Source of the DNA: Paenibacillus chondroitinus NBRC 15376
Lineage (GTDB): Bacteria; Bacillota; Bacilli; Paenibacillales; NBRC-103111
Length of the DNA stretch: 64,000 bases
NCBI RefSeq assembly: GCF_004000765.1
Contig: NZ_BILW01000035.1
Location: 1-64,000, forward strand
Direction: 5' to 3'
Of this stretch, positions 49,565 to 60,000 are shown piece by piece. Every line of letters begins with the position of its first letter. Positions within the stretch are counted from its first letter, which is position 1. Under the pieces are notes generated by a model that was not told the origin of the DNA, ran no database searches, and worked only from the letters and a program-made list of their open reading frames with translations. Position numbers and translations under genes: made by a program.

Positions 49565-52075
49565 ATGAGTGCAAGTAAGAATGCCTACGCGGCGTCGCGT
49601 GCAAAAGCGAATGGTACGATAACGACAGAGAAGAGCTCTGTTATCTTTTGGATTTTAATTGTGTTTACGGGCTTATTCATGTTCTGGGCGCCGTTTCAGC
49701 GGGCGTTGTTTAACGGAGGGACGTTTGATTTCGAGCGCTCGATCTACTCGGCTTCGGTGTGGTCCTCCATCATTATGCTGCTGATTGCAATCCTGGCTTT
49801 CTTTGTTTTCAAGCTTAAGGATCAGAAAGATGTATTAACGATTCTAGTACTCATTATGCCTCTTACTTATGTCATTTCTTTGTCGAACTCGGCCTCACAC
49901 TATTTGGCAACCAATATGGTCTATATCCAAATGCTGTATGCAACCTTCTTCATTTTAGGTGTATTTCTGACAAAAAACAAGCTTGGTGTGTCGATAGTTG
50001 CAAGTTTATTGATGATATCGGGATATTTCATTGTTTTATTCGGACTTTTGTACTGGCTGGGTAATGGAAGCTTTGCAGCACAACTGGTTAGCTGGTTCGC
50101 ATTTATGGATTCACCGAATTTATACCGCGATGCGATCATGACGGACTCGAACGGTTTGCGTCTGACTTCCGTTTTCCAATACGCGAATACATACGCGGCT
50201 TTCTTAATTACTTTATCACTCGGAGCGTTGTTCTTCGTAGTGAAGTCTCGCAAGTGGCAAACGGTTCTCCCGCATGCGTTCCTGTTGGTGCCGATCCTTG
50301 TTTCCTTCTGGCTGACGCTTTCCCGCGGTGCTATCGTGGTTATTCCGGTTGTTTTCTTGATTATGTTGTTCTTCTTTTCGATCAGCAGACAGATTCTTGC
50401 TCTCCTTCAGTTCGGACTAGCTTTCCTAACGTCTATCTTGATTCTTCAAAAAGTAACGGATATCGGAATCGGCTTACAAAAGCAGCCTAGTGCTTCTGAA
50501 TCATGGCACGGCTGGTCAATTCTGCTCATTGCTTCTGTAGTTTTCACAGTGATTGCTATCGTTATACAGCTCTTCGTAGCTCCATGGTTAGAGCGAATTA
50601 CCGCTCGTTTTGATGCAAAAAAATATGCTACTTTCATTCTTCCAGTAGCGGCTATCGTTGTTGGTGTTCTAGGTGCCATTCTAATCCTAAGTGATACAGG
50701 CTTCAAAAACATTCTTCCTGACAATGTAAAAACTCGGATTGAAAATATTAACTTCCAACAGCACAGTGTTCTAGAACGCGGAACGTTCTACAAAGACGCA
50801 GTTAAGCTTTGGAAGGATTATCCGATCATTGGTGCCGGCGGGGGAGCTTGGGCTTCTTTATATGAGAAGTATCAAAACAATCCATACACAAGCCGTCAGG
50901 CTCATAACTTCGCCCTTCAATATCTAGTCGAGACCGGAGCGCTCGGATTCCTTGCTTTTGTAGGTTTTGTAATTGCAGTCATGGTGTTCTATATACGAAG
51001 CTACATTAAAAATTCGCAGGAGAAACGAGATCTGCACTTCCTATTTTTCATTGTAACGATCTCACTTTTGGTCCACAGTATGATTGACTTCGATTTGAGT
51101 TATGTGTACTTGGGCGCTATTCTGTTCCTTGCCCTTGGTGGACTGCTTAGTAATACGTCTTCAGCACCGCTTCGTTTTAAAAACGATTCTGCTGTAATTC
51201 ACAAATCATTCCCGGCGCTGCTGGCTATCTTGTCGCTTGTGATGTTCTACATCTCGGTTCAGCTTCTCTCGGCGAATGGTTCTTATAAAGAAACGCTTGC
51301 GGTTATCAAAACCAGCCAAGATTACAATCAAATAATTCAACCATTAGACAAAGCAATCTCTTTACACCCTGCGCATCCGGATTATTTGTTAACGGGCCAA
51401 GTCAGCAGAATCGGGATTCTGCTTCAGGTTTACAATCAAGTGCAGAAAGAAGATCCAACAAAAGCGGAGCCTTTTTTCAATCAAGCCCAAGATCTAATGA
51501 ATCAGCTGTTGAAAAAAGAACCTCATAACCGTGCGGTGGCCATGCAGCAGCTTAATATGCTTCTGTTAAAAGGTAAGCACGAAGAGGCGCTAAACTGGTC
51601 GAAATCTCAAATTGTAAACTACCCTTGGTACACGGAAATGTACGAAAAAAGTATAACGCTAAATATCGATCTTGCGAATCAAGCAAGTGCAAAGAACAAT
51701 ACGCAGGAGTATAATGCAAGACTCGATGATGCTCTTGCCATTTACAAAGAAGTTCTAGCTCGTGTTGATTCCCTGAAAAACCTGCCTAAAGAGCAGGCAC
51801 AAGGCCGTCCTTTTGCCGTAACACCAAATATGGCATTGAATGTCGGTCAGATCAGCTATATGCGTGGAGATTACGTTAGTTCATCTTCAACGATTCAACC
51901 TTATATAACAGATAATCTCGATGACCAACCGAACCGTACTCTGATCCGATGGTATTTGGCTGCTTTACAGAAACAAGGCAAAAACGATCAAGCCCTTCAG
52001 GATAAATTAATTGCAAAAGATCCTGCTGAGAAGCAAAACATTGAAGCGATTGTTACTGCAAGCTTTCCAAAATAG
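49565..52075 (+). CDS. O-antigen ligase-like (Wzy_C) membrane protein with a C-terminal repeat domain
   Basis: An 836-residue protein. About 12-13 membrane helices occupy the first ~530 residues, with a large loop region carrying LTLSRGAIVVIPVVFLI and SRQAHNFALQYLVETGALGFLAFVGFVIAVM, the Wzy_C/WaaL-type motif. The last ~270 residues are a soluble helical-repeat (TPR-like) region (PLDKAISLHPAHPDYLLTGQ, AMQQLNMLLLKGKHEEALNW). In the P. alvei slg locus WsfB, a Wzy_C protein, attaches glycan to the S-layer protein; this gene could do likewise or polymerise/ligate the chain. Start is the ATG after AAGGAG, 13 codons past an ATG at 49526 that lies inside the -10 box. Confidence 0.87.
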   Translation: MSASKNAYAASRAKANGTITTEKSSVIFWILIVFTGLFMFWAPFQRALFNGGTFDFERSIYSASVWSSIIMLLIAILAFFVFKLKDQKDVLTILVLIMPLTYVISLSNSASHYLATNMVYIQMLYATFFILGVFLTKNKLGVSIVASLLMISGYFIVLFGLLYWLGNGSFAAQLVSWFAFMDSPNLYRDAIMTDSNGLRLTSVFQYANTYAAFLITLSLGALFFVVKSRKWQTVLPHAFLLVPILVSFWLTLSRGAIVVIPVVFLIMLFFFSISRQILALLQFGLAFLTSILILQKVTDIGIGLQKQPSASESWHGWSILLIASVVFTVIAIVIQLFVAPWLERITARFDAKKYATFILPVAAIVVGVLGAILILSDTGFKNILPDNVKTRIENINFQQHSVLERGTFYKDAVKLWKDYPIIGAGGGAWASLYEKYQNNPYTSRQAHNFALQYLVETGALGFLAFVGFVIAVMVFYIRSYIKNSQEKRDLHFLFFIVTISLLVHSMIDFDLSYVYLGAILFLALGGLLSNTSSAPLRFKNDSAVIHKSFPALLAILSLVMFYISVQLLSANGSYKETLAVIKTSQDYNQIIQPLDKAISLHPAHPDYLLTGQVSRIGILLQVYNQVQKEDPTKAEPFFNQAQDLMNQLLKKEPHNRAVAMQQLNMLLLKGKHEEALNWSKSQIVNYPWYTEMYEKSITLNIDLANQASAKNNTQEYNARLDDALAIYKEVLARVDSLKNLPKEQAQGRPFAVTPNMALNVGQISYMRGDYVSSSSTIQPYITDNLDDQPNRTLIRWYLAALQKQGKNDQALQDKLIAKDPAEKQNIEAIVTASFPK

Positions 52076-52076
52076 T

Positions 52077-52124
52077 AAAAAGGCTGTCTCAAAGGTCTAA
52101 TAGACCTGAGAGATAGCCTTTTTT
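52077..52124. terminator. Bidirectional terminator between the ligase and helicase genes
   Basis: AAAAGGCTGTCTC pairs with GAGAtAGCCTTTT, with an inner AGGTCT/AGACCT helix. T-runs on both strands. Confidence 0.85.
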
Positions 52125-52131
52125 GTGTCCG

Positions 52132-55100
52132 TTATTTCTCCACCCACTCCCGGCGAAGCGCAAACAGCTCCCTCAGCTCACTCGTCGACATCTCGGTGAC
52201 CCAGCTCTCGCCGGTGCCGACAATTTGATCGCTGAGGCCTTTTTTGCGTTCGATCATCTCATCGATACGCTCCTCGAGCGTGCCCAGTGTGATGAACTTG
52301 TGCACCTGCACATCGCGGCTCTGGCCGATGCGAAAGGCGCGGTCCGTGGCCTGGTTTTCCACGGCGGGATTCCACCAGCGGTCGTAGTGGAAAACATGGT
52401 TCGCCGCGGTGAGGTTTAAACCGGTTCCTCCTGCTTTCAGCGAGAGGATGAAGATCCTGCAGCGCTCCGCCTCCGGGAGCGCGTCGTCCTGGAAGCGCGC
52501 GATCATCTCATCGCGCTTCGCCTTCGCCACAGCCCCGTGCAAAAACTGCACGGGCTCCCCCCGCTCCTGCGCGATCACGCGCTGCAGGAGGTGGCCCATC
52601 TCGACGAACTGGGTGAAGATGAGGCAGCCGCCTCCATCGCTTCTTAGTTCGTCGATCATTTCAAGCAAGCGCTCCAGCTTCGCTGAGCGCACACCTCTCC
52701 CGGGGGCTACCCCTGCCCCCGCACGATCTCCTTCCTTCAAAAACAAGGAAGGATGATCGCAAATCTGCTTCAGCTTCGTCAATGAAGCCAGAATAAGCCC
52801 TTTTTTCTCCATCACGGAGAGACTGTCGATTCTCTCCATCAAGGTTTGCACGACGTTTTCGTAGAGTGCACCCTGTTCGGGGGTCAAAGCCACATAAGCT
52901 TTGGACTCCACTTTCTCGGGCAAGCTCAGCTGAATGGCCGGATCCTTTTTAACTCGCCTTAACAAGAATGGGCGTATCAAGCGCTGAACGCGTGATGTCA
53001 GTCCTGGCGCGCCGTCCGTGCTTTTTTCAATGGGTCCCACATAATGATGATTGAAATGGCGTAGTGTACCGAGATAGCCTGGATTAATAAAATCAAAAAT
53101 CGACCAAAGCTCGGTCAACCGATTCTCAAGCGGCGTACCTGTCAATGCGATCCGGTGGCGGGCATTCAGACCACGAATGGCTTGAGATTGCTTCGTATAA
53201 GCGTTTTTGATATTTTGGGCTTCATCCAAACAAAGCGTGTTCCAAGTGATGCTAGCTAATTCTTCTTCATCCAACAGAGCAATGTTGTAAGAAGTTATGA
53301 CAAGGTCGGCGCCTGCCACAGAAGCTTCGAATGCCTCACCCTTTGCGCGCTGCGCACCATAATGGAGATGGATGTTAAGAGATGGCGCGAAGCGCTCAAG
53401 TTCCTTTTGCCAATTGCCAAGTACGGAGGTCGGACAAATCAACAAGGAGGGAACTGTATCCGCTATAGCTTGTAACTCAGTTTGGCCGTTGCTCTGGCTG
53501 TGGCTTTGGTCTTTCCTTTGGGCTTGGCCTTTGCTTTGGCTCTGACTTGGAATTCGACCTGTCAATTGCTCAGCAGCACCCTTCACAGCCAGCAAATAAG
53601 CAATAAACTGCACCGTCTTCCCAAGCCCCATATCATCCGCCAGGCACCCGCCCAGTCCAATTCCACGCAGAAAAAGGAGCCACGACACCCCTTCCTCCTG
53701 ATAGGGCCTAAGATCAGCCTCCAGGCCATCAATCTGAACAAAAGGCAGCGATTCACGTTGATTGAGCTTCCTCAGTAAGTTCCTAAGCGAACTGTTTAGT
53801 TCAAAATGGACCTTAAATTCATCCTTCTGTTCACCGGTGGAAGACACCTGCTGCGAAGGCTCGTCCGTAAGCTGCATCTCCAGAACGTCCCGAAGGGAGA
53901 ACCCCTTGCGCTTCTCTCTCTGCCGCATCGCCGCTTTCATCTGCTCTAAGTCGGCAGGATTCAGCTGCACCCATCTGCCGCGAATATAGATCAGCCTTTT
54001 TTTCTGCTCGGCAATCTGATGGAATTCTTCCTCGGATAGATCGACACCGCCCAAAGCCACTCGCCAGTCGAACTGGATGATGTGGTCCATGCCGAACATC
54101 GGCCTGCGCGATGTGCCAACAGAGCTGCGCACTTTCGCTCGCAGCTGAGGCCGAGCACGGCTGAGCTCTCCCCACCACGAAGGCAGGAAAACCGAGATGC
54201 CGGCAGCAGCAAGCAGCAAGCTTGATTCCGTAAGAAACTCCCAGGCCTGATCGTCTGATAACTGCTCTACGATTTTCCCCTTCTGAAACTCACTTTCAAG
54301 CTGTGGTAAAATACGCAGCACGCGATTCGTTTGATCCTGGATGCTGGCATCTATGCCATCCTGCCATGCTGCAGGAACTCTCCCCACCAAAATAGTCCCC
54401 GCCGTGCTGAATTCCACAAAATGATTAGTATCCTGACGATCCTGCGCGATGAATCTTAGCCGCCAGTCCGCTCCGTTATCTTTGGCCGTCGTTGTCCCGT
54501 CTACATACGTTTCCGCATAGGGTTCTACGAGCTGTACACAGATTCGGTAAGGTTTACCGTCCTGTTTCCAACCGATGGCCAGCAGCCAATCTTCCTCTTG
54601 CATCCAGCTCGTTTCAGCGGATGGACCCTCTCTCAAGAGTGCATTCCCCTCCGATAATCGCCTCCATTCCTTGCCGATCTCCGAATCAGGCGCTTCTTTC
54701 ATCATTTCCAAGGCTGCCGCATGGAACCAGTCATGCCAGAAATCCTCATCCTGCGTCCCCTTGTATAGATGCTCAAGCTCTCCCAGCTTCGCACCTGGCA
54801 GCTGCGGCTTCCACCCCATACCGCCTTGAAGCCAATGCCGGAAAGACGGCATGTACCACCCGGCAGTTAGCGCCTCACTAAACAGCGCAGCCCCTTTTTT
54901 CATCAAAAGTACATCTGCATCCCAGGATAATTTCCCATGCAATAATGTACCCGGATTAGCCAAGTAGTCCAAGGCCATATAAGGGGTCAAGACCAAGGCC
55001 TCGCCGTACCCCGTTCGAATACTTTCAAGCTGAGTGCCGTAAAAAGACCCCTCATGCCAAGCAAATAGCAGCTTTCGCAGCGCGTAGCCGGGAACCTCGT

Positions 55101-55185
55101 TGGCCTGTTCTGTCTCTCCATAGAAGGCAAAACTCCCTGTAGGGAGCTTTTGCACGCGAATATGTACCTGTGACAAGCTGATCAT
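52132..55185 (-). CDS. SNF2/SWI2-family helicase-like ATPase
   Basis: A 1017-residue protein. The first ~480 residues are the SNF2-associated bacterial region. Motif I is DDMGLGKTVQF (~515), motif Ia follows, motif II is LDEAQNIKN (~655), motif III LTGTPLENR, and the C-terminal helicase half has FTQFVEMG, SLKAGGTGLNLTAANHVFHYDRWWNPAVENQATDRAFRIGQ. This is an ATP-driven DNA translocase; bacterial members associate with RNA polymerase or DNA repair, but this one's role is unknown. A Ser/Gln/Lys-rich insert lies between motifs I and Ia. Its ATG overlaps the upstream gene's stop by four bases. Confidence 0.95.
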   Translation of the reverse strand: MISLSQVHIRVQKLPTGSFAFYGETEQANEVPGYALRKLLFAWHEGSFYGTQLESIRTGYGEALVLTPYMALDYLANPGTLLHGKLSWDADVLLMKKGAALFSEALTAGWYMPSFRHWLQGGMGWKPQLPGAKLGELEHLYKGTQDEDFWHDWFHAAALEMMKEAPDSEIGKEWRRLSEGNALLREGPSAETSWMQEEDWLLAIGWKQDGKPYRICVQLVEPYAETYVDGTTTAKDNGADWRLRFIAQDRQDTNHFVEFSTAGTILVGRVPAAWQDGIDASIQDQTNRVLRILPQLESEFQKGKIVEQLSDDQAWEFLTESSLLLAAAGISVFLPSWWGELSRARPQLRAKVRSSVGTSRRPMFGMDHIIQFDWRVALGGVDLSEEEFHQIAEQKKRLIYIRGRWVQLNPADLEQMKAAMRQREKRKGFSLRDVLEMQLTDEPSQQVSSTGEQKDEFKVHFELNSSLRNLLRKLNQRESLPFVQIDGLEADLRPYQEEGVSWLLFLRGIGLGGCLADDMGLGKTVQFIAYLLAVKGAAEQLTGRIPSQSQSKGQAQRKDQSHSQSNGQTELQAIADTVPSLLICPTSVLGNWQKELERFAPSLNIHLHYGAQRAKGEAFEASVAGADLVITSYNIALLDEEELASITWNTLCLDEAQNIKNAYTKQSQAIRGLNARHRIALTGTPLENRLTELWSIFDFINPGYLGTLRHFNHHYVGPIEKSTDGAPGLTSRVQRLIRPFLLRRVKKDPAIQLSLPEKVESKAYVALTPEQGALYENVVQTLMERIDSLSVMEKKGLILASLTKLKQICDHPSLFLKEGDRAGAGVAPGRGVRSAKLERLLEMIDELRSDGGGCLIFTQFVEMGHLLQRVIAQERGEPVQFLHGAVAKAKRDEMIARFQDDALPEAERCRIFILSLKAGGTGLNLTAANHVFHYDRWWNPAVENQATDRAFRIGQSRDVQVHKFITLGTLEERIDEMIERKKGLSDQIVGTGESWVTEMSTSELRELFALRREWVEK
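53481..53550. repeat. Low-complexity Ser/Gln tract inside the helicase gene
   Basis: Repeated CAA/CAG, AGC and AAA/GGC codons (minus strand) encode SQSQSKGQAQRKDQSHSQSN in the loop between motifs I and Ia. The DNA is a degenerate repeat of the GGCTTTGGCTTTGG type. Confidence 0.7.
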
Positions 55186-56444
55186 AGCAGTAGCTTCCCT
55201 TTCCGTAACTCCTCTTGAAATGCGCGGTATCGCGAATACTGTTTAATAAGCTGCACCAAATACGCTTCAAATCTAGGCGTTTGTTTCAGTTTTTTGTAGG
55301 CAGCGGCCAGCTTTTTGAGGAGCTTGACGCCTTGTTTATACGATTCGCGATTTTTAACCTGGAGAATTTCATCTATGGCATAATGATACAGCGGCAGCAG
55401 CGCGTGAGCATCGGCTTTCTCGACCATTTTCAGCTGATTAGAGTCAATATCGAGGGGAGATATGCTTAAGCAAAGCATCAAATCTGCCCATGCCCGGTAC
55501 TCCTCTTTCCCCAGCAAGAAGCGAGCGTAATGCCGGTAACTGCCAGGAAGCTGCTCCACCATGGCTCTCCTGTACTCTTCATCTATGCCCGTGCCCGCTG
55601 CCGCCTCTTCCCACAAATCAAAATACTCAGCAGCCTCATACGTCACTTCCTTGCGAATTGAATGACCTAGCCATCTGAGCCACTTCAGTAATCGATCCCA
55701 CTTCTCCTCATGCACAAAATCTCTTAGATAACCAAACCAATCCCCCGGCTCAATCACCTCAGTCCCCGTCAGGACGCGATCCCATGCATTTTCGTCCTCA
55801 CCGGACAACATATCGAAATGCGCTAACGCCATAACCGCCGTTTCACGCTCCGCTTGACTTCTTCCTCTTTCACCTGCCATCTTCCGCAACCTTACAAGCT
55901 CGTCCGCTATAAGCTCCTTTTCATACAATAATCCAGACCACAGCAGTTTACTGATCTCAAACCATTTGCCTCTGGCTTCCCTCGATTCCTTAAAAACCTG
56001 TACAGCCACATAACCGGCAAGCTCTTTCAAATGCTCTGAGTACCTTTCCTGGGCATGCTCCATATCAATGCTACGCAAAACAGTGGTCAGTTGTCCCTGA
56101 CTGTGCTTTGTTATTTTAGAAAAAAAGTAACCTGCATTATAAAAAAAGTCATACATGCCTGACTTCGCATCCGCCAAAGCATCGCAGAGCTGAGTTAGAT
56201 ACAGAACAACTTGAATATCATAGATACCCCTGATTGTTAACTCCCAATCGTCCGCAAACTGATTGAGCTGACCCCACGCCCGCATATATAATTCCTCGAC
56301 GCTAAAAGCGTTGTATACTTTAGAATTCGCATATTGCTTGTCAAAATAAAGGATCCAATCCGCACACGTTCCTGTCTCCTTCGGAGTGCTTACCGGACCC
56401 CGGGCCGTTAAATCAATTTGTGGTTTAGCATCTAGTTCGTGCAT
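55182..56444 (-). CDS. Helicase partner, SWIM-protein-like C-terminal region without the zinc finger
   Basis: A 420-residue acidic, alpha-helical protein translationally coupled to the SNF2 helicase (stop/start overlap ATGA). The last ~90 residues (LLPLYHYAIDEILQVKNRESYKQGVKLLKKLAAAYKKLKQTPRFEAYLVQLIKQYSRYRAFQEELRKGKLL) look like the end of the SWIM zinc-finger proteins that accompany SNF2 helicases in Firmicutes. No CxCx...CxH SWIM motif is visible in the rest; the only N-terminal Cys is C27, so the finger has been lost or lies in a different gene. Function unknown; physical partnership with the helicase is likely. Confidence 0.7.
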   Translation of the reverse strand: MHELDAKPQIDLTARGPVSTPKETGTCADWILYFDKQYANSKVYNAFSVEELYMRAWGQLNQFADDWELTIRGIYDIQVVLYLTQLCDALADAKSGMYDFFYNAGYFFSKITKHSQGQLTTVLRSIDMEHAQERYSEHLKELAGYVAVQVFKESREARGKWFEISKLLWSGLLYEKELIADELVRLRKMAGERGRSQAERETAVMALAHFDMLSGEDENAWDRVLTGTEVIEPGDWFGYLRDFVHEEKWDRLLKWLRWLGHSIRKEVTYEAAEYFDLWEEAAAGTGIDEEYRRAMVEQLPGSYRHYARFLLGKEEYRAWADLMLCLSISPLDIDSNQLKMVEKADAHALLPLYHYAIDEILQVKNRESYKQGVKLLKKLAAAYKKLKQTPRFEAYLVQLIKQYSRYRAFQEELRKGKLLL

Positions 56445-56502
56445 GCCCGACCTCCTCGCTCAAAAAAGCTATCTATTCATTATACAGGAAAAGGCGCCCA
56501 TC

Positions 56503-56550
56503 GATAAAAAAACCCTAGCTGGAATCTTTACAGACTCAGACTAGGGTATC
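56503..56550 (-). terminator. Terminator of the CotD-like gene
   Basis: ACCCTAG and CTAGGGT with flanking CTG/CAG pairing (minus strand), followed by a run of seven T. Confidence 0.75.
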
Positions 56551-56554
56551 ATCT

Positions 56555-56809
56555 TTATTTGTCGCGCAGCATGCCTTGGTGCGGATGCGGGTGAGTACCA
56601 CAATACTCATCTGTCTCTTCATACGTACACACATGCTCATAAACTGGCACACAATGATGTCTATTTACGATTTGAATCGGGTGAATAACTTGAACCTTTT
56701 GGGGGTGATAGAAATCTCTAACGATTCTTTCTGGACTTGTCATTATAGGGTCAGCTGGGGGACACTGAAATTGTTTTCCTTGGCTAGTTTGATTCGGTTG
56801 ATAAGCCAT
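56555..56809 (-). CDS. CotD-like spore coat protein
   Basis: An 84-residue protein rich in His, Pro, Tyr and Cys. It begins MAYQPNQTSQGKQFQCPPADP, continues with IHPIQIVNRHHCVPVYEHVC and ends YCGTHPHPHQGMLRDK. The arrangement of V-H-P-I/V, H-H-C-V-P and clustered His/Pro resembles CotD coat proteins of Bacillus. The frame is open to 56935, but GAGGAG lies about 12 bases before the ATG at 56809, and the upstream residues read unlike coat proteins, so the shorter form is chosen with moderate certainty. Likely made in the mother cell late in sporulation. Confidence 0.65.
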   Translation of the reverse strand: MAYQPNQTSQGKQFQCPPADPIMTSPERIVRDFYHPQKVQVIHPIQIVNRHHCVPVYEHVCTYEETDEYCGTHPHPHQGMLRDK

Positions 56810-57092
56810 TGATGAAGTCAACTCCTCTTTAGGTTTGAGATAGTATACGTCTATGCCTAGTCCAAGGAATGTACCAATGCCTAGTTTTCCGGTAAATGGG
56901 CTCATTTTCTGCAAGCCAAGCAGGTAGATGTCCAATCAGGACGAAAAATGACAGGCTCTCTGGTGTTTTCACCATTTCGATCTCCCATTTGTCGCTTATT
57001 TTTGTTACAATTAAGAAATCAGACCTATTCGATGGAACCATCCCCATCCCCTACATACATAAACCCTATACTTTAGAAGGAGAGGGAGTAAG

Positions 57093-60000
57093 ATGAATAC
57101 TACAACTTATAGAAATTTTTCGGAAACTCGACATCTAACTTACTCTCACACCTTTGACTATACAGAAATGCATTTTAATCATAAGTTATGGTCTTACTTC
57201 CCTTATAAACAAATTGAGAGCCGCCTGCTCTCTTGGGCGGAAGCCGCTCAAGGAGACTATTTCCGTCAACCGACAAGTTGGAAGCTCACGGACGGGGATC
57301 TGATTGTGCAGCTGCCCTCTCTACCGGATGGCTTCGTGCCTTTTTCGCAAATGGAGCATGAACAGTTAAGCGATAAAACCAAAGCTAAGCTTCTTATCCC
57401 CCTTTGTAAAGCGCTTTCAATATTGCACGATAAACAGTTTTATATGGGCTTTCTTTCGCCGGACATGCTATTTTTCCATCCCAAAACACTAGCCATTCTA
57501 GTTGATGTCCAACCATTCCCCTCCGCCATTGAGTTCATCAATCACTTGCTGACAGACTATCCATACAGCTTGTTTCCACGCTATGCGCGAAGGTTTCTTT
57601 TATCACGCGTTGCTGATTTTGAATCTATCCATCTGCTGCTGGAGTCGATGTACAACGGCTATGTACCTGCGGCTTTGCAGCCTCTTTCTGAACGGCTTCA
57701 TACGAAGCCTGAATCCTTTATATTCGTTGACGAGATTGCTGCAGCCCTGCTTGACTATTTGCATCTTCCGGCGGAGCCACAATCTGATACAGCTATCCAA
57801 ATCAGCTCAAAATTGCTGCACCCAACCGCTTCTCCCATTACACATGACCAGCAGGAGCGTTTTCGTGATTTTTTGAAATCCAATGAAGATCGACTGCTAG
57901 GTCTCATCTGCGAAGATGAGGCTATTCGTTTCGATTTGTACGCCCAGCACATCAACGAAGTCATTGAAAAGGGATATTATTTCAAAATCATCTCACAAGA
58001 GCTGCCCTATTCCACTTTGCGTGAAGTGGTCTCCAGAACGCTGCACAAAGCTTACGATATTCTTCCGGAGTCCATTACGATGCTGCGAAACTTGGCGCGG
58101 AAATTTGATCAACTGCTCAAAAAACACTATGAAGGCGACGACATCCTTTATCTGCTGACAGAGTGGCTGCATCAGTTTTTCATGTCGGTTATTCCGCTTT
58201 TTCCCATTCAAAACTTTGTGTTCACCTTTGAGAACTGCGAGCACTTTGATGAAGATTCCCAGGTGATTCTACTGAACTTCTGGAAAGAGCATGGCCATGA
58301 GATGAATTGCCTGAACTTCATTTTCAGCGGAAGCCGTATTCCTGCCCATTTTACAGAAATTCCTTTCCAAGTCCTTAACATGCATCATGCGGACCCGGCC
58401 ATCTATGTGCAGTTGCTCGCTTCACAGTTTGGACGAGCAGACATTGCTTTAATCGACCAGCTAAAAAACTGGCTATACGAATATAGAATTAACGCAAGCC
58501 ACTGCCGCATAATTTTGGAGGAGCTTGCCCAGTCTCATAGCATTCAGATCACCAAAAACGGTTGGGAACCAACAACCCGATTTCATCTGGATTATGAGCA
58601 ATTGAATCCTCTTCGCCTGATTGCAAAGCGTATCGCTGTTCTGGATGTAAAAGACTTAGAGCTTATGAGGCTTCTATGCTGCCTGCCTATGCCGGTCCAT
58701 GCTGCCTCCCTCTTTACAGCCAATCGACTGGATGCAGGCAATATTCTGCTTTCGGTGACCAGGCTTGCAGAGCTCGGCCTTATGCATGTTAGCCGCAATG
58801 ACAGTCTTTTTATTTCGAGTGAAATTATTGGGCTGGTCCTGCATCAGCTGCCGGAGGACAAACTTGCGTCCTATTACCAAACAGCACTGAAATATCTATA
58901 CAGGTATCGTCCATTCGCATTGCCTCAGTTGATCACGCTGTCATGTCAAGCAGGAGAATACAACGTCGAATACTATTTGCTTATCAAATATTACAGACAA
59001 ATTCGCACGCTGCTCTCTTACAGCCAAAAGGCCGAAATCTTGGAGCGCATCAAATATTTATATGAAAAACTGGGAAGGCCTTACCTTGTTTTCCTGGATC
59101 GACTGCTAAGCCGCATGTATCATCTGCTCAACCAGTTCGCACAATCCGAACAGTTGGCTTTAACCGTCTATGAACGAACGGGAACCATATCAGACCGATT
59201 TAGTTGGTTATCTATTCGCATCATTCAAAATAATGTAGATGTTTATCAACTGCGCGAGGAGCTTTTCCCTTTCATTTTTGATGAGAAGCAGCTGCTTACG
59301 GATCGAGTACGGGCCGCATTTTTGCTCAATACGAGTAATCTTTGCTTTCCGCTGCAGGATGAAGAAATGCATACCTTGCATAAGTTCTATATCGAAGTAG
59401 CTTATCCCAAACGTCATTTGCTTGCCCTGCGGCATTTTGCGGAAATTACGAATTACTATACGATCAATATGTTGATCCATTTTCCCGAAATGGAAGAGTG
59501 GGCCTTATCGATTGCCGCAAAACTTGAACCGTTACTGGACTCCTCACCGCATACGGATTTGATGCTGCGTCTTTATGACGTTTATTCGTATCAAAGCAAC
59601 AATAAAATCATCAATACGTATGTCTATCGTGGAATTGAAGGCGCCAAGCGCTCAGGATATACGATTAAAGAACAAGTTGGCCATCTGAATGCGATGGAAC
59701 TCTCCTTGAACCAAGGCGATATCGCCAGTTATTTGTATCATAAAGAACGCGTTCTGCAAGTCGACAAGCTGCGCCGCAAGGATTTGGCCGAAAATTATTT
59801 GACCAATCAACTCTTATTCGCTCTGGAGTGGGAGGAATGGGCGTTATTCCACCAGTTGGAGACGAGCCTTATTGAGCAGCAAATTACCGATTGGGGCCAG
59901 TCCTTGCTGGCCGTTTATCAAGGCTACGCCGCCTTTCGTCAGCAGCTAACGGTTCACGTTCCCGACTTTCTTGAGAATGAAAATCATTCTATTTTCCTTG

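Noticed and set aside
52409-52756. Plus-strand frames inside the SNF2 helicase region
   Set aside because: High GC produces long antisense frames here; the helicase motifs on the minus strand are unequivocal.
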